From Paramicrosporidium saccamoebae (Eukaryota > Rozellomycota): a DNA stretch of 64,000 nt. Positions 19,589 through 30,091 of this stretch are shown one piece after another; positions within the stretch are counted from its first letter, which is position 1, and every line of letters starts with the position of its first letter. The position numbers and the translations under genes were made by a program. Under the pieces are notes generated by a model. That model searched no databases. It had not been told where the DNA came from and saw only the letters and a program-made list of their open reading frames with translations. The stretch spans positions 62,001-126,000 of the forward strand of contig MTSL01000178.1 in NCBI GenBank assembly GCA_002794465.1. The letters are read 5' to 3'.

Positions 19589-20407
19589 ATGGCAGATGAT
19601 TGCACGCTACTGGATGGCTACGCGCTCTTCATCCAGTGCATTGTCGGTGTGTTGGCAGTTTCCAGTTTGTTTTTCAAGAGGCACATTGAACGGCCTCAAA
19701 GACCATGGATAGTCTGGTTTTTTGACACCTCCAAACAGCTCTTGGCGGCTGGCGCCATGCACTTGGTCAATGTCTTGGCTGCGACCATTAGTGGAGAGAG
19801 CCAGCAGCGTCCAACAAACGAAGACGCGTGTGTTTGGTATCTCACTTGGCTATTAGTCGATGCTACACTTTTATTGTTTCTAATGTCGGCGCTCTTGAAG
19901 ATATTGCATGGCTTCGTTGAGCAACGCAACATTGTCACACTGAGACATGGAGAGTATGGTGACCCTCCCAGATGGTCCATTTGGACCTTGCAGCTGTCAA
20001 TTTATGCTCTGATTCTTTTCTCTGCAAAAGCAATCTGCCTTTACATTCTTTATCGGCATTCAGGCGTCTTTGTTAGTATTGCAAGATATATCCTGTATCC
20101 ATTAGAAGGGCATCGGAGGCTAAAGTTGTTCACTGTGATGCTTATTGTGCCGCTAATTATCATGATATTCCAATATTGGCTTCTGGATAGTCTTATTATG
20201 GCCAACTGGCAACGAAGCACCTCGACCGACTGGCAGTCCGTAGCAACAGAAAGTACTGAGGATGACTTAAGCAGATCTAATTCTATTCTAACAAAACGCT
20301 ATGAAAAACAAATGGCCCGAGACTTGACGGAAAATCAGGGCGTCATACTGGACTACTTGCCGCGAGAGGCCCATTTCCATGCAGGCTCCTCACAAGAGGA
20401 ATCCTAA
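19589..20407 (+). CDS. STIMATE: STIMATE/TMEM110-family multipass membrane protein
   Basis: A 272-residue single exon with about five hydrophobic segments. Family marks: LLDGYALFIQ at the start, RPWIVWFFDTSKQ, MHLVNVL, CVWYLTWLLVD and YGDPPRWSIWTLQLSIYALILFSAK (split here by convention). It matches animal STIMATE (TMEM110), an ER protein of ER-plasma membrane contacts, and its fungal vacuolar-membrane homologues. The tail is Ser/Asp-rich and cytosolic. It is convergent with CysRS: the two stop codons are 3 bp apart. Confidence 0.85.
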   Translation: MADDCTLLDGYALFIQCIVGVLAVSSLFFKRHIERPQRPWIVWFFDTSKQLLAAGAMHLVNVLAATISGESQQRPTNEDACVWYLTWLLVDATLLLFLMSALLKILHGFVEQRNIVTLRHGEYGDPPRWSIWTLQLSIYALILFSAKAICLYILYRHSGVFVSIARYILYPLEGHRRLKLFTVMLIVPLIIMIFQYWLLDSLIMANWQRSTSTDWQSVATESTEDDLSRSNSILTKRYEKQMARDLTENQGVILDYLPREAHFHAGSSQEES

Positions 20408-20410
20408 CGA

Positions 20411-22089
20411 TTAGTAATAGATACTCTGTACCTTGACCGATATCCCACAGGTTCCCAAGTTGACACGGAATTCATCACATAGCTGCAGCGTTTGCTGAGA
20501 AGCCTCCATGTTTCCTTCTTTCATTTGGCTCAACCCAAGGGCTCTCACTCTGCTTCGAAACTTGATTGCTTCATCAATAACCAGACCTGATTCTAGTCGT
20601 GAACTCTGTAAGGCTTGCTGTGAAAAGCCAAACAAACCTAGCATTGAGCCGAGCTCGTCAATTGCGTGCATCAGAACTAGTGGGTGGGCTTCGTCGCCGT
20701 AGTTATCAATGTAAGCAGTTAGTCGTTTGGTAATATCAACAAATATTGGGCCTATCACCTTGGACCAATTGAAATCGCGACAAAGCTCCACTTGACAGGC
20801 TATACGAAAGTTGGAGATTCTACAAGGATCGTTATTACAATAAGGATGGCATACGCCAAAAGCACTTCTTTGTCCACAGTCGAAAACCGTCGCGCTATTG
20901 CAGGATAGTTTCGTTGATAAGCATTGGTGAGGTTCTGGAGCAGATCCATTACCTCTTTTAGCTTCCTAGCGGCCAATGCCATCTTGTTCTCGCTATATTC
21001 CAAAGAATCACCATATTTGTGTAGGATGAATAGCATGCGTAGCTCAGCAGGCGAATGCACAGAAAGCGCATCCTACATGATTAGCGCCAAATCCATAGCA
21101 AGCCTTTATGGACACGTAATTCTTTAGGGATTTAGACATTTTTTCCTGATTGACGATCAGATGGCCTGCATGAGTAAAATGGGGGCACCAGGGAGAATCG
21201 CCATAAAAGCTCTCGCTCTGAGCAATTTCGTTCTCATGGTGTGGGAACTCCAAGTCCACCCCTCCTGTATGCCAATCAATGTTTCTTCCAAACGCTGAAT
21301 GGACTAAGAACAAGTCAGTGTCTCACATACACGCCTGTACTGATGCTTGAACATTCGATATGCCAACCAGGACGGCCGAGCCCCCAAGGAGAGTCCCAGT
21401 ATGGTTCCCCGGGTTTTGCTGGTTTCCACAGCGCAAAATCACGACGATCCGCTTTGGTAGCGGCGCTGACTTTTGTTTCGTTGCATGCACTAGATGGACG
21501 AAATTTTGGATAGCTATAACCCTTTTCCGTGTATCGAGAGATTGAGAAATGAATGCTGCCGTCCGGTGATTTGTAGGCGTATCCGTCTTCCAGTAGCCGG
21601 GCGATAAAATGGATAATGTCATCCATGTGCTCCGATACTCGACTAAACTGCATCGGATGTGTGATCTAAAGTAAATGATCAAATGAAATTGCGATACATT
21701 AAGAGACTCCAATCCCTCAATGAATTCGAGCTCAAATCGCCGAGATAATTCGTGGATTGTTTCGTTAGTCCGTGCTGCTTGCGAGATTATTTTGTCGTCC
21801 ACATCCGTGATCCCCATTGACACTCGAACTTCCATTCCATAATGCTTTAATATCCTCTTCATTATATCAAAAGTCATGTATGTCCTATCAAAGCTGAGTA
21901 ATGTGCAAATTTCATACCGCGCATGGCCCAAATGGGGACTATCGTACACTGTAGGGCCACAAATATACCTTTAACATTAGCTCTCGCGTCACTCATGTAC
22001 CAGTTTAATACACCTTTGGTCGAAGTTTGCAGCGTCTCGACCTTTTTGGTCAAAGAATTGTACACCTGGAACAGAGACGGAAATCGCAT
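20411..22089 (-). CDS. CARS1: Cysteinyl-tRNA synthetase
   Basis: Seven exons: 22089-22001, 21968-21918, 21884-21698, 21665-21341, 21303-21104, 21072-20855 and 20819-20411. The introns are 32, 33, 32, 37, 31 and 35 nt; 492 residues. The first splice makes [13 protein letters not shown], restoring the zinc-site Cys. HLGH stands for [13 protein letters not shown] and [15 protein letters not shown] hold the other metal ligands; EKMSKS is intact. The fifth intron starts with GC, since GC-AG splicing is the only way to keep the conserved KNYVSIKDAL block. The first intron ends in AAG. The protein is compact, without the long insertions of metazoan cytosolic enzymes. It could be cytosolic, or dual-targeted with mitochondria. 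Confidence 0.93.
21073..21103 (-). other. GC-AG intron of the CysRS gene (31 nt)
   Basis: The exon ends ATA AAG and the intron begins GCTTGC, contains GCTAATC eight bases before the acceptor, and ends TGTAG. Using the nearest upstream GT instead would delete VSIK from the conserved stretch after KMSKS. Confidence 0.7.
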
Positions 22090-22123
22090 TGGCCCCGCCG
22101 CTCTGCAGACAAAGAAATCATTT

Positions 22124-23516
22124 TTATTCTACAACTAAATTGTAAGTTTCGGCAAGCGATTCTTCATCCTTTACAATCTGTTTCTCCAGCGGTACTGATG
22201 GAAAAACTAGGTCTCCACGCTCAGGGATGGTAGCCGATGGCGCCGTAGTCTGGATCATTTCTTCTAACTCTTTTTCCAAGTCTTCGTCGCTAGAATCGAG
22301 CATTCCATTCGGCTGTCCAAGAGCGGCAGAAATTTCTCCTTGTTGTATGAACGCTTCCTGAAGCAGTACTACGACATTGTCGACCTTTGAGACACTAAGA
22401 TCATCTCTGGCGAGAATTTGTTTCAGTGTTGATTCGCCAGTTTTGTAGGCTTCATATATCTGCACATCCGAATGGGCGTCCGCAATCTTGAGGAGAATCT
22501 CATGAATCGTAGATGATGCTTGTAGTCTTTGATTCCTAGAGCTTTCGATAGTCTTAGATCTGCGCAGCTCGTGCAATGCCAACGAGCGATCATTCGTCTT
22601 TAGTGCTGCTATGGCAGCTTCCTTTGAGTCCTTAATTTTCAAGGCAAGCATGTGGAGTTGATCATCAAGGGAGGTGATAATATTCTTTAACTTTACAATG
22701 TTCGCTTCTTCTGGAGTAATGATTGGCGCTCTAGTTTCTCCAGGAAGTCTGATCTTTACAGCGCAATTTTCCAGGTTACTAGAGCTGGCCACAGCTATCA
22801 TGTTCGTTTTTCTCATGTACTTTAAGAGCAGTTCAAAGTCGCGCTTATCATTGATCTTGCTCCAGCCTGCCCTTGACCGAGACTCTTGTACAATACTACA
22901 AAACTCCTGGAACGATATTGCACGAAGGAGCTGATCTTTCTTTTGCTCCCCATTAGCTCGGCTCACCAAATCGGCACACTCCTATACATTAATAGCAAAT
23001 CTCGACTATACCTTTACAAGAACATCCAGGATTAAAGGCCCACAATCAACAACCGTTTCAGGGACATCATTGTCTGCGGCATCAGTTCCAGAAACCCAGT
23101 GCCAACTCAAGGTCAGCGGTCCTGTAATGACAAGTTTCGCAAGTTTGCTGAGGAGAGAGGCCTCGCCTAGAGAGTCTCGATGTTCAGACTTTGCTAAACC
23201 TGTTTGCATGAGGTGATCCTATAAAGTTGATTTCATAGTCAGGGAAACATACCATCACATAGGCCACTCCAAGCGGTCTGTTGCCATTCCTGGAAAACAA
23301 TTTGGCGACCAAAGAGGAGTCTGGAAGACGAAAAACACTGTTGTCGCAGAGACCAAGTCGAGTAGCGTTGAGCATATGTTCCTTCCAAAACAGTAACTTT
23401 GAGTCAAACGACTCGGGATTCACACTCCTTGGTTGGGAGAATGAAGAGAACAAGCTCCGACTGCGTTGTTCATCCATCCATTCTGGCAGAGAGTTAAGGT
23501 ATTCTTGAAGGTTCAT
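22124..23516 (-). CDS. CHMP7: CHMP7/Chm7 ESCRT-III protein
   Basis: Three exons: 23516-23253, 23218-23012 and 22981-22124; introns 34 and 30 nt; 442 residues. The N-terminal winged-helix region begins LPEWMDEQRSRSLFSSF and DSKLLFWKEH, as in CHMP7. The C-terminal half is an SNF7 domain: LHELRRSKTIESSRNQRL, YEAYKTGESTLKQIL, GMLDSSDEDLEKELEEM. CHMP7 binds the inner nuclear membrane and starts ESCRT-III assembly at nuclear-envelope holes. The first in-frame ATG is 23516. Two predicted splices join the frame, and the acceptor of the second (AATGTATAG) is typical of this genome. Confidence 0.92.
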
Positions 23517-23647
23517 GGCCTGGGCGGCACGGGTTTGCCGCTGTGAGCTATTCGGTTCGGCTACCGCGGGCGACTTGGTCTGATACCGTGGGATAAATGT
23601 CGATTCAAGCGTACACGGTGTGTGTCTCGGTGCCACCTATGGTTCGC

Positions 23648-24710
23648 ATGGAGCTTTATAATTTATGGGTGAATGGGAACTCAGGTTGTTAACTATCAAA
23701 ATTAGTGCTAATGTTCAGACAAACAGGCATTGTCAACTTGGAAGAATATTTCCGAAGAGGATGCTACTCATGTAGAAATAGTTGTGGTCCAGAACCAATT
23801 CAGGCTCTACGAATCTTTAGAATCACTACTGCGCAGACCAAAGTATTTTATGGGGCAGCGTTCGTATTTTCCATTCTCGGCTGCCCTCAAATTGTCTCTG
23901 ATTGGAGGATACTTTGCTTTGGATGAAGCCGTCGTCCGGGAATTAATAGGGAAGAAGCTCATCGGTAAAACCCGGCGTGACTTGGATGATATCAGCGAGC
24001 ACACATTTGTACCTCTCGCCAGTTGCCGTCGGCAGTTTGATAATCTGTGCATCGTGCTACGTCGTATTGAAGGATCTCCAACCGATCTCTACCGGCTAAT
24101 TCAACGCAAATTCTTACTCCCCGAACCTTTAGTGAGGTCCTATGTGGGTGCCATATTCTTAAACCATCACCAAATTGATGTTAATCAACACGAATCGGTC
24201 CAAGAAATTCCGTTCGACGTCATTCTAGACTGTGCCCACGCTTTCATTGAGCACTGGTCAGTTGATCGCGTGTCACTGGCTTTTGACTCGGCAATAGCGC
24301 ATGACGTTAGGGAACTGAAAGCCGCACTGGGTCATCATCAGTCGAGCTGGGCAGAGTGCCTACTTCTTGGATTATCCGACAATGATTTGCATACAAAGGT
24401 AGCGATGAGAAGTGTTCATATACAACCTCTTGTAAAAAATATTTTGCAAATTGGAGGAGGCTTGGTGCAGAGCCGGGAGATCCGAGATCTTCTTGTAGAT
24501 GTAATTGAAATGATAGCAGTTCCGCTGTTACGCAACTTTGGCGTCGACTCTAATGAAATCCCCCACTTTTTCAAGGGAGTCTCTTCTATGATTGACCTGG
24601 TGCCACAGCTGCAGCAAACAAATCCTCGTGCCAGAAAAAGCTTTCAGACCTACATCGAAGGCTTACAAAGATGCGCCTGCACAATGGTGTCTGATATAAA
24701 TCCACAATAG
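23648..24710 (+). CDS. FIBP: FIBP-like protein (acidic FGF intracellular-binding protein family)
   Basis: Exons 23648-23684 and 23719-24710 with a 34-nt intron; 342 residues. Splicing gives MELYNLWVNGNSDKQALSTW, matching the FIBP N-terminus. The core is unmistakable: GGYFALDEAVVRELIGKKL, RRDLDDISEHTFVPL and SCRRQFDNLCIVLRR. FIBP is a cytosolic and nuclear protein of unknown biochemical activity, known from animals and some protists. Its presence in a fungus-like genome makes it an ancient gene; no growth factor link is implied here. It is divergent from CHMP7 across 131 bp. Confidence 0.92.
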
Positions 24711-25063
24711 CAAGAGAAAAGTCTGTATGAGGTTAATAACACCGATCCTTTTAGCGTGCGAGAGTATCTCTCTATTATGCGGCGTCTTTATAGGCCACCA
24801 TCCTTACTGTGACATAGAGGATCGATTGCCGTATCCCGTGGAAATAGCTTTTTAGTTTGGGGAAGATATAAATGGGACAATCGATGAAAGATAGTGAGAT
24901 CTTCAACATTTTAGGGTTACTAAGTTATTTGTGAGACTATAAATAGGCTGCTTGATTAGCAGCGAACGGGTTCCTGCGTGGCAAAGCCCCCCGCTGCGCG
25001 ACGGTTTAACAAACCCTTTTATTAAGCTCTCTGGGGTCTATTATAGACCAACTCTCGGTTTCG
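24711..25063. other. Intergenic with conserved element, upstream of TFB4
   Basis: 353 bp, no coding sequence seen. From about 24920 to 25003 it carries two blocks, GATTAGCAGCGAAC and CGTGGCAAA...CCGCTGCGCGAC, which recur at 62935-63066. A TATA-like ACTATAAATAGG lies at about 24936, and GGTTTAACAAACC forms a small hairpin after the second block. Confidence 0.5.
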
Positions 25064-26100
25064 ATGAATGCTTCCCATGATGGAGTAGGTAAGCCAGATT
25101 CTACCTGGCCAATCCTTTGAACTTTAGGTGAATCTATTAAACAAAAGAAAAGAATGCTGCTCCTCTTGGTGGATGTGCGCCCTGAAACTTGGCTTCAACA
25201 AGGTAGCGAGGGCATAAGACATGCGTTGGAAGCAGTTGTTTTTCATGCAAATGCATATGTCGTTGGCTCTTCTTCAAATACTCTGCTCCTACGGCTGTTT
25301 GGAGCGTCCCAATGGTTTGGCTTGCACTATTACTAATTACTCGTAGTGTAGAAGTATTTTCGTCACTGTCACAGGGAACTTCATTGGTCTCTGGTTCCAA
25401 AATACAAGAGGCCATTCAGCGCATCATTCTCGATGCATCTGGCGGCACGGAAGATACAGTTATCCCCCGCATCCTTTCACAGGCACTGTGCAGTAATCTT
25501 CTCGACTTTATTCACCCTTTAGCCATTGCAAGCTACAGGCGGAGTCTATGCGAACCACTCCTTGAGAGTAAAATTCTTTTAATTTCTGCAAATGCGAATC
25601 TACCATCCCGCTATGTCCCTATGATGAATGTGTGCTTCTCAGCCATCAAAATGGTACCCACCCTATACTTTTGAACTTATACACCAACAGAGAGTTAGCA
25701 TTGATGTTCTCAACGTTTCTATGGGTTTGGCTGATAATGGTGTCAATGGATCGCTGCAGCAAATTTCTGCACTGACAGGAGGAATGTACTTGCAGTCTGC
25801 CTCCACAAACCAGCTCCTCCATGTGCTATCAGTATCATGTGAATATGGTACTTATCCCTAGCTCTTCTTTGGAATATCTCAGTCTTTAAGAGATTCAGTT
25901 AGACTCCCTCGTTCCTCGCACACCGACCTCCGGCCAACTTGTTTTTGTCATGGTTCTGTTATTGATGAGGGCTTTGTATGCTCCGTATGTTTATCTGGTA
26001 TGCATCGCCCCGAGTATCCCGCTAATTTTTAGTGTTTTGTAAATTCAGCCCTATCTGTGCCACATGTAAAGCTAAATTTGAGTTTCCTCGTGCGCGGTAG
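25064..26100 (+). CDS. TFB4: TFIIH subunit Tfb4/p34
   Basis: Six exons: 25064-25088, 25128-25314, 25347-25653, 25691-25831, 25862-25997 and 26033-26100. Introns are 39, 32, 37, 30 and 35 nt; 287 residues. A von Willebrand A fold is seen (MLLLLVDVRPETW, VVFHANAYVVGSSSN, ILLISANANLPSRYVPMMN, LQQISALTGGMYLQ), then a C4 zinc finger: CFCHG, CSVCLS, CKFSPICATCKAKF. Human p34 aligns residue for residue around the fourth splice (34 residues without a gap), which fixes that intron. Tfb4 binds p44 in core TFIIH, for transcription and nucleotide excision repair. The second intron has a textbook TACTAAT branch site. Confidence 0.93.
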
Positions 26101-26224
26101 CTGCTTTAGGTAGTTAAATGACATCTTGTTCTATAGAAACCGAATAGAAAATATTAAGAGGTACGGACCAATCAGACCTTTCGTCGTGTCAGTACACCTA
26201 GGACGGCACAGTTCCACCCGTTTA

Positions 26225-28771
26225 ATGGTGTATCGGTCTGCCATGTTGAGTGATTTGGTCCCCTTGAATTGGGCACCATGTCGTTTCTGGGCTTTTCTGG
26301 CCATGGCAGCGTTCTTTTCGTTGGCCTACGCCGGCATGCCGCGTGCCCCCCAAGGCTCGACCGTTATGGGAATCGACTTTGGTTCACAATATATCAAAAT
26401 TTCTTTTGTCGCACCTGGTGGAGATGACCCGCTTCCCATTATGCTGAATGATATGTCTGAGCGCAAAACCGTGAATGCGGTTGCATTCCGTAACGGCCAG
26501 CCATATATTGGGCCGCACGCCTTGAAGCCCATTTTGAATCAGCCCGAGCGCGGTTTTGTCTGGCTAAATGACATGCTTGGTCGTCGCTTTGAAGATGCGA
26601 CTGTACAGTCACACATTGGTTTAACAGTCGCAGACTTCCTGGAAGATGCGGAAACTGGATACGTTGCAGCTAAGACTGCCGCCGACGAAGTTGCTCCAGT
26701 CGAGTACCTCAGTGCCATGTTGATTTCAAAGCTTGTTCAGCACACGGAAATGGATTCCAAGAAGCTTATTCGAGAAGCAGTCATTACGGTTCCCCCCTAC
26801 TTTGGCCAAGCTCAGCGTCAAGCCATCATTGACTCGGCCACGATTGCTGGCCTCCAAGTACTTTCGTTGACAAATGATCTGTCCGCTGCAGCATTATATT
26901 ATGGCACTTTCTCCGCCTCAAAGACACCCGAACCTCGCCATGCCATTATCATTGACTCTGGGGCAACACACACCTCTGCAGCGCTCGTTTATATTCAGCC
27001 CAACCATTCTGAGGATGGCAAGAATGCTACTTTGGTCGAAGTTAAGCGTACCGTATCAGATTTGAAGCTAAATGGTCTTACTCTTGACAGGGCAGTTGCA
27101 AAGATCCTACAAGCCAAATTTTCTGAAGCACATGCGGGGATGGGAGTGCCATTAGGAAAGGCATACAATCGACTAATTGCAGAATCCGCCAAAGTTAAAC
27201 ACATCCTTAGTGTCAATACTGAAATTAGTGTGACTATTGAGGAGCTCGTTGGAGAAAACCACTTGTCAACAAGGATTTCTCGATCAGAAATGGAATCCGA
27301 GTGCTTGTCTCTACGTACACGTGCATCTGAACTCGTTGAAGCTCTGCTTGCTGAGTCCAAAATGGATATTGAAAATATCATGACTATCATCCCAATCGGG
27401 GGCAATTCCCGTGTTCCGTTTATCCAAGACGACTTGAAGAAAAAGTTTGGTAGCAAGGTTCAGTTTAGTTTGAATATGGACGAGACTACAGCAAAGGGTG
27501 CTGCTTGGTATGCTGCCTCTCTCGCTAGATTTAAAGTCAAGCCCACTCGTTTCCGGGATTCCTATCCGTTTGAAGTCTCTCTTTCTTATCAAAACAGCAC
27601 TGCCTCTAGTAATCCGTCCGAGGTGAACAAGATTTCTATCTATCCGGCGCACAGCCTTGTTGACGGACACAAAGGTATTGCATTTAAGAATATGGATTCG
27701 ATCAATTGCAACGTCACATCTGATCAGCAGGGTGATCTATTTGAGGCCAGTATTGAAGGGCTAAATGCTGCCGTAGAATCATTCAAGGACCACGACATAA
27801 CAGCGAGCAAGTTGAAATTCTGGGTGGACCTGAGCACTTCGGGAATTGTTCAGCTAAAAGACCAGCCTGTTGCGTTGATTGAGTACAAAGTCCAGCAGCC
27901 AAAGCCGCCTGTTGTTGCTCCAGCCGCCGCCAATGATACTGCTCCCGCTGAGGAACCAGCTGAAGTAGAGATGGAGACAGTGCAGAAGTCTGAACAAATT
28001 CCACTAAAATTTAGCGTGCGACCATTGACACATCATCTTTCTTCTCAAGAAATTGAGAAATGGGCGCAACGGATTTTGGATATGAAGAATGCCGAGATGA
28101 TCCTTGTGCGCCGTTCTGCTGCGCGTAATGAGCTTGAGGCTAACATGTACCGCTTGAAAGATTTACTATCCCAAGAAAGCTTTATCCTGGCCTCTCGTGA
28201 AGAGGAAAGAAGCCAGATCAACGATAATATTATCAAAAGCAATGACATCCTTGAAGACGATGAAAAGAACCATAAAACTGAAGATTACGAAACCATGTTG
28301 GCGACACTTGTTGAACCTGAAGCGGCAATTGAGCGTCGATCGTCAGAGAATTCACGTCGGCCGTCTGTCATTTCAAAGCTCAAGCAGTTATTCTCAAAGG
28401 TGGAGAATTACATTTCCAAGCTGCGTATTGATTTTCCCGATCCCACTAGCCGCGCCCAGACCGATGAAGATTTAAGCAGCCTTGAGGAGAAATATCAGGG
28501 TGGACGTAAATGGCTAGAGGATATGGAGGGCCGCCAGAATCAATTGGAACCAAACATGGACCCAGTAGTCCTGTGTTCTTCCCTGGAAGATCGCCATACC
28601 GAGTTGCTCCGTCTGTACACCGCCGTTTCCTCCAAGAAGCTCCCACCACCGCCTGTAACTACTACATCGGCGGAGGAGCAAAAATTGGAGACTCCCACAG
28701 GCGAAGATGTTCCTAAATCCACTGAAACTCCCGAGCCAACGACTAAGAAAGACGAGAACATGGAACTATGA
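26225..28771 (+). CDS. LHS1: ER Hsp110-family chaperone, HYOU1/Grp170/Lhs1 type
   Basis: 848 residues from the ATG at 26225; an alternative ATG is 26243. A hydrophobic signal segment (FWAFLAMAAFFSLAYA) precedes an Hsp70-type nucleotide-binding domain: VMGIDFGSQYIKISFV, AVITVPPYFGQAQRQAI, DSGATHTSAALV, PIGGNSRVPFIQ. A long charged substrate-binding region follows, with an acidic/proline insert and an extended helical end, as in Grp170. It is a nucleotide-exchange factor for BiP and a holdase. The C-terminus is ENMEL: the final EL fits ER retrieval, but the Met is unusual. Confidence 0.93.
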   Translation: MVYRSAMLSDLVPLNWAPCRFWAFLAMAAFFSLAYAGMPRAPQGSTVMGIDFGSQYIKISFVAPGGDDPLPIMLNDMSERKTVNAVAFRNGQPYIGPHALKPILNQPERGFVWLNDMLGRRFEDATVQSHIGLTVADFLEDAETGYVAAKTAADEVAPVEYLSAMLISKLVQHTEMDSKKLIREAVITVPPYFGQAQRQAIIDSATIAGLQVLSLTNDLSAAALYYGTFSASKTPEPRHAIIIDSGATHTSAALVYIQPNHSEDGKNATLVEVKRTVSDLKLNGLTLDRAVAKILQAKFSEAHAGMGVPLGKAYNRLIAESAKVKHILSVNTEISVTIEELVGENHLSTRISRSEMESECLSLRTRASELVEALLAESKMDIENIMTIIPIGGNSRVPFIQDDLKKKFGSKVQFSLNMDETTAKGAAWYAASLARFKVKPTRFRDSYPFEVSLSYQNSTASSNPSEVNKISIYPAHSLVDGHKGIAFKNMDSINCNVTSDQQGDLFEASIEGLNAAVESFKDHDITASKLKFWVDLSTSGIVQLKDQPVALIEYKVQQPKPPVVAPAAANDTAPAEEPAEVEMETVQKSEQIPLKFSVRPLTHHLSSQEIEKWAQRILDMKNAEMILVRRSAARNELEANMYRLKDLLSQESFILASREEERSQINDNIIKSNDILEDDEKNHKTEDYETMLATLVEPEAAIERRSSENSRRPSVISKLKQLFSKVENYISKLRIDFPDPTSRAQTDEDLSSLEEKYQGGRKWLEDMEGRQNQLEPNMDPVVLCSSLEDRHTELLRLYTAVSSKKLPPPPVTTTSAEEQKLETPTGEDVPKSTETPEPTTKKDENMEL

Positions 28772-29194
28772 GGATTTATGAACAGTGTTGAATATAATTT
28801 GATCTTTGATAATAAACTACTTAATGTAAATTGGAAGCAAAGGCCCCGCTAATGCACGAAAGTGCGTCTTTATCATTAAAGCATGTGGCGTTTTTATCAA
28901 GGTATTTAGTGCCTTTATCAAAGCATGTGGTGACCTTATAACCCCCTATCTTCGACATAACGGCTTGTCAGGTAATATGCAGACTGATCCACTGCACATA
29001 GCAAGCAGATACTGTCTAGCAGACTGAGGTTGATAAGACCCTTTATTGGAATCACTGATCCTTAATTATGTTATCCCCCACAGACTACTCCATCAAAGCC
29101 CTTGGTTTATACAACCAGACGCTCATATTTCGTGTGGGACTTTGCCGAAATCACATCAGTAGGTGAAATTAATTTAGCATAAATAATACGTTTC
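28772..29194. other. Intergenic, LHS1 3' side and proteasome beta5 promoter
   Basis: 423 bp without coding sequence. It contains two copies of a CTTTATCA(TT)AAAGCATGTGG motif (28866-28888 and 28911-28931), a GACCCTTTAT motif at 29038 also present before GPAA1, and GTTAT runs. No RNA gene was recognised. Confidence 0.5.
28863..28932. repeat. Two direct copies of a CATGTGG-centred motif
   Basis: The two copies, about 44 bp apart, share GC..CTTTATCA and AAAGCATGTGG. A variant with CACGTGG lies at 63035-63046. Position upstream of a proteasome gene suggests a transcription-factor site (E-box-like core); this is inference. Confidence 0.5.
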
Positions 29195-30062
29195 ATGGTC
29201 GTCTGTGAGGAAAACATCCAGAGAGGCCCTAGCTTTACTGTTGCTCCGTGTGATAATGTACAATAGTCAGCTTTACGTTTATTTTGCTAGCCTGTGAAAT
29301 TTGCTCTTGAGAGGACGGATGTTTCGTCGAATGGGCCTTGTCGAGTTCGTATGCACCATGGAACCACCACACTAGCCTTTCGCTTTAATCATGGTGTGAT
29401 GGTGGCGGTAGACTCTAGAGCAACCGCTGGTTCATACATTGGTAACAATGGCCTGACTAGTGTTCATTTTGGTAGCATCGCAGACGGTAAAGAAGATTAT
29501 TGAAATCAATCCCTATCTTCTTGGAACAATGGCAGGTGGTGCGGCAGACTGCTCCTACTGGGAACGCAATCTTGGACAGCACTGCCGTCTCTATGAATTG
29601 CGCAATAAGGAGCGCATTTCTGTGGCTGCAGCGTCTAAACTGTTGGCAAATATGGTCAATTCTTACAAAGGAATGGGTCTTTCCATGGGAACCATGGTTA
29701 CTGGCTGGGATAAAACTGGTCCCCGTCTCTTCTACGTTGACAGTGACGGAAGCCGACTTGAGGGTGACATCTTTGCCGTTGGGTCCGGTTCAACTTATGC
29801 ATACGGAGTACTGGACAGTGCATTCCGCCCCGATTTGACTGTGGAGGACGCCGCGGAGCTGGCCCGGCGCGCAATTCTTCAGGCAACCCATCGTGATGCA
29901 ATGAGTGGTGGATTTGTAACTGGTATTGTGTCTCTTTTGACCCAGTTATTAACTTTAGTTTATCATGTCACAGCAGATGGTTGGAAAGCATTGGAACGCA
30001 CCGATGTGGGGCCTCTTTATTGGCAATACGAGGACGCCAAGCAATCTTCCATGATGACATAA
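29195..30062 (+). CDS. PRE2: 20S proteasome subunit beta5 (chymotrypsin-like)
   Basis: Exons 29195-29257, 29291-29441, 29476-29922 and 29959-30062; introns 33, 34 and 36 nt; 254 residues. A propeptide of about 45 residues ends in HHG before the catalytic Thr of [84 protein letters not shown] and YHVTADGW are beta5 signatures. The first intron lies within the propeptide. It is the chymotrypsin-like active subunit of the core particle. A GTATTG donor and ACTTTAG acceptor join FVT to VYHV near the end. Confidence 0.96.
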
Positions 30063-30091
30063 ATTCATAAATTGGTAGTTCTATTGTTTAT

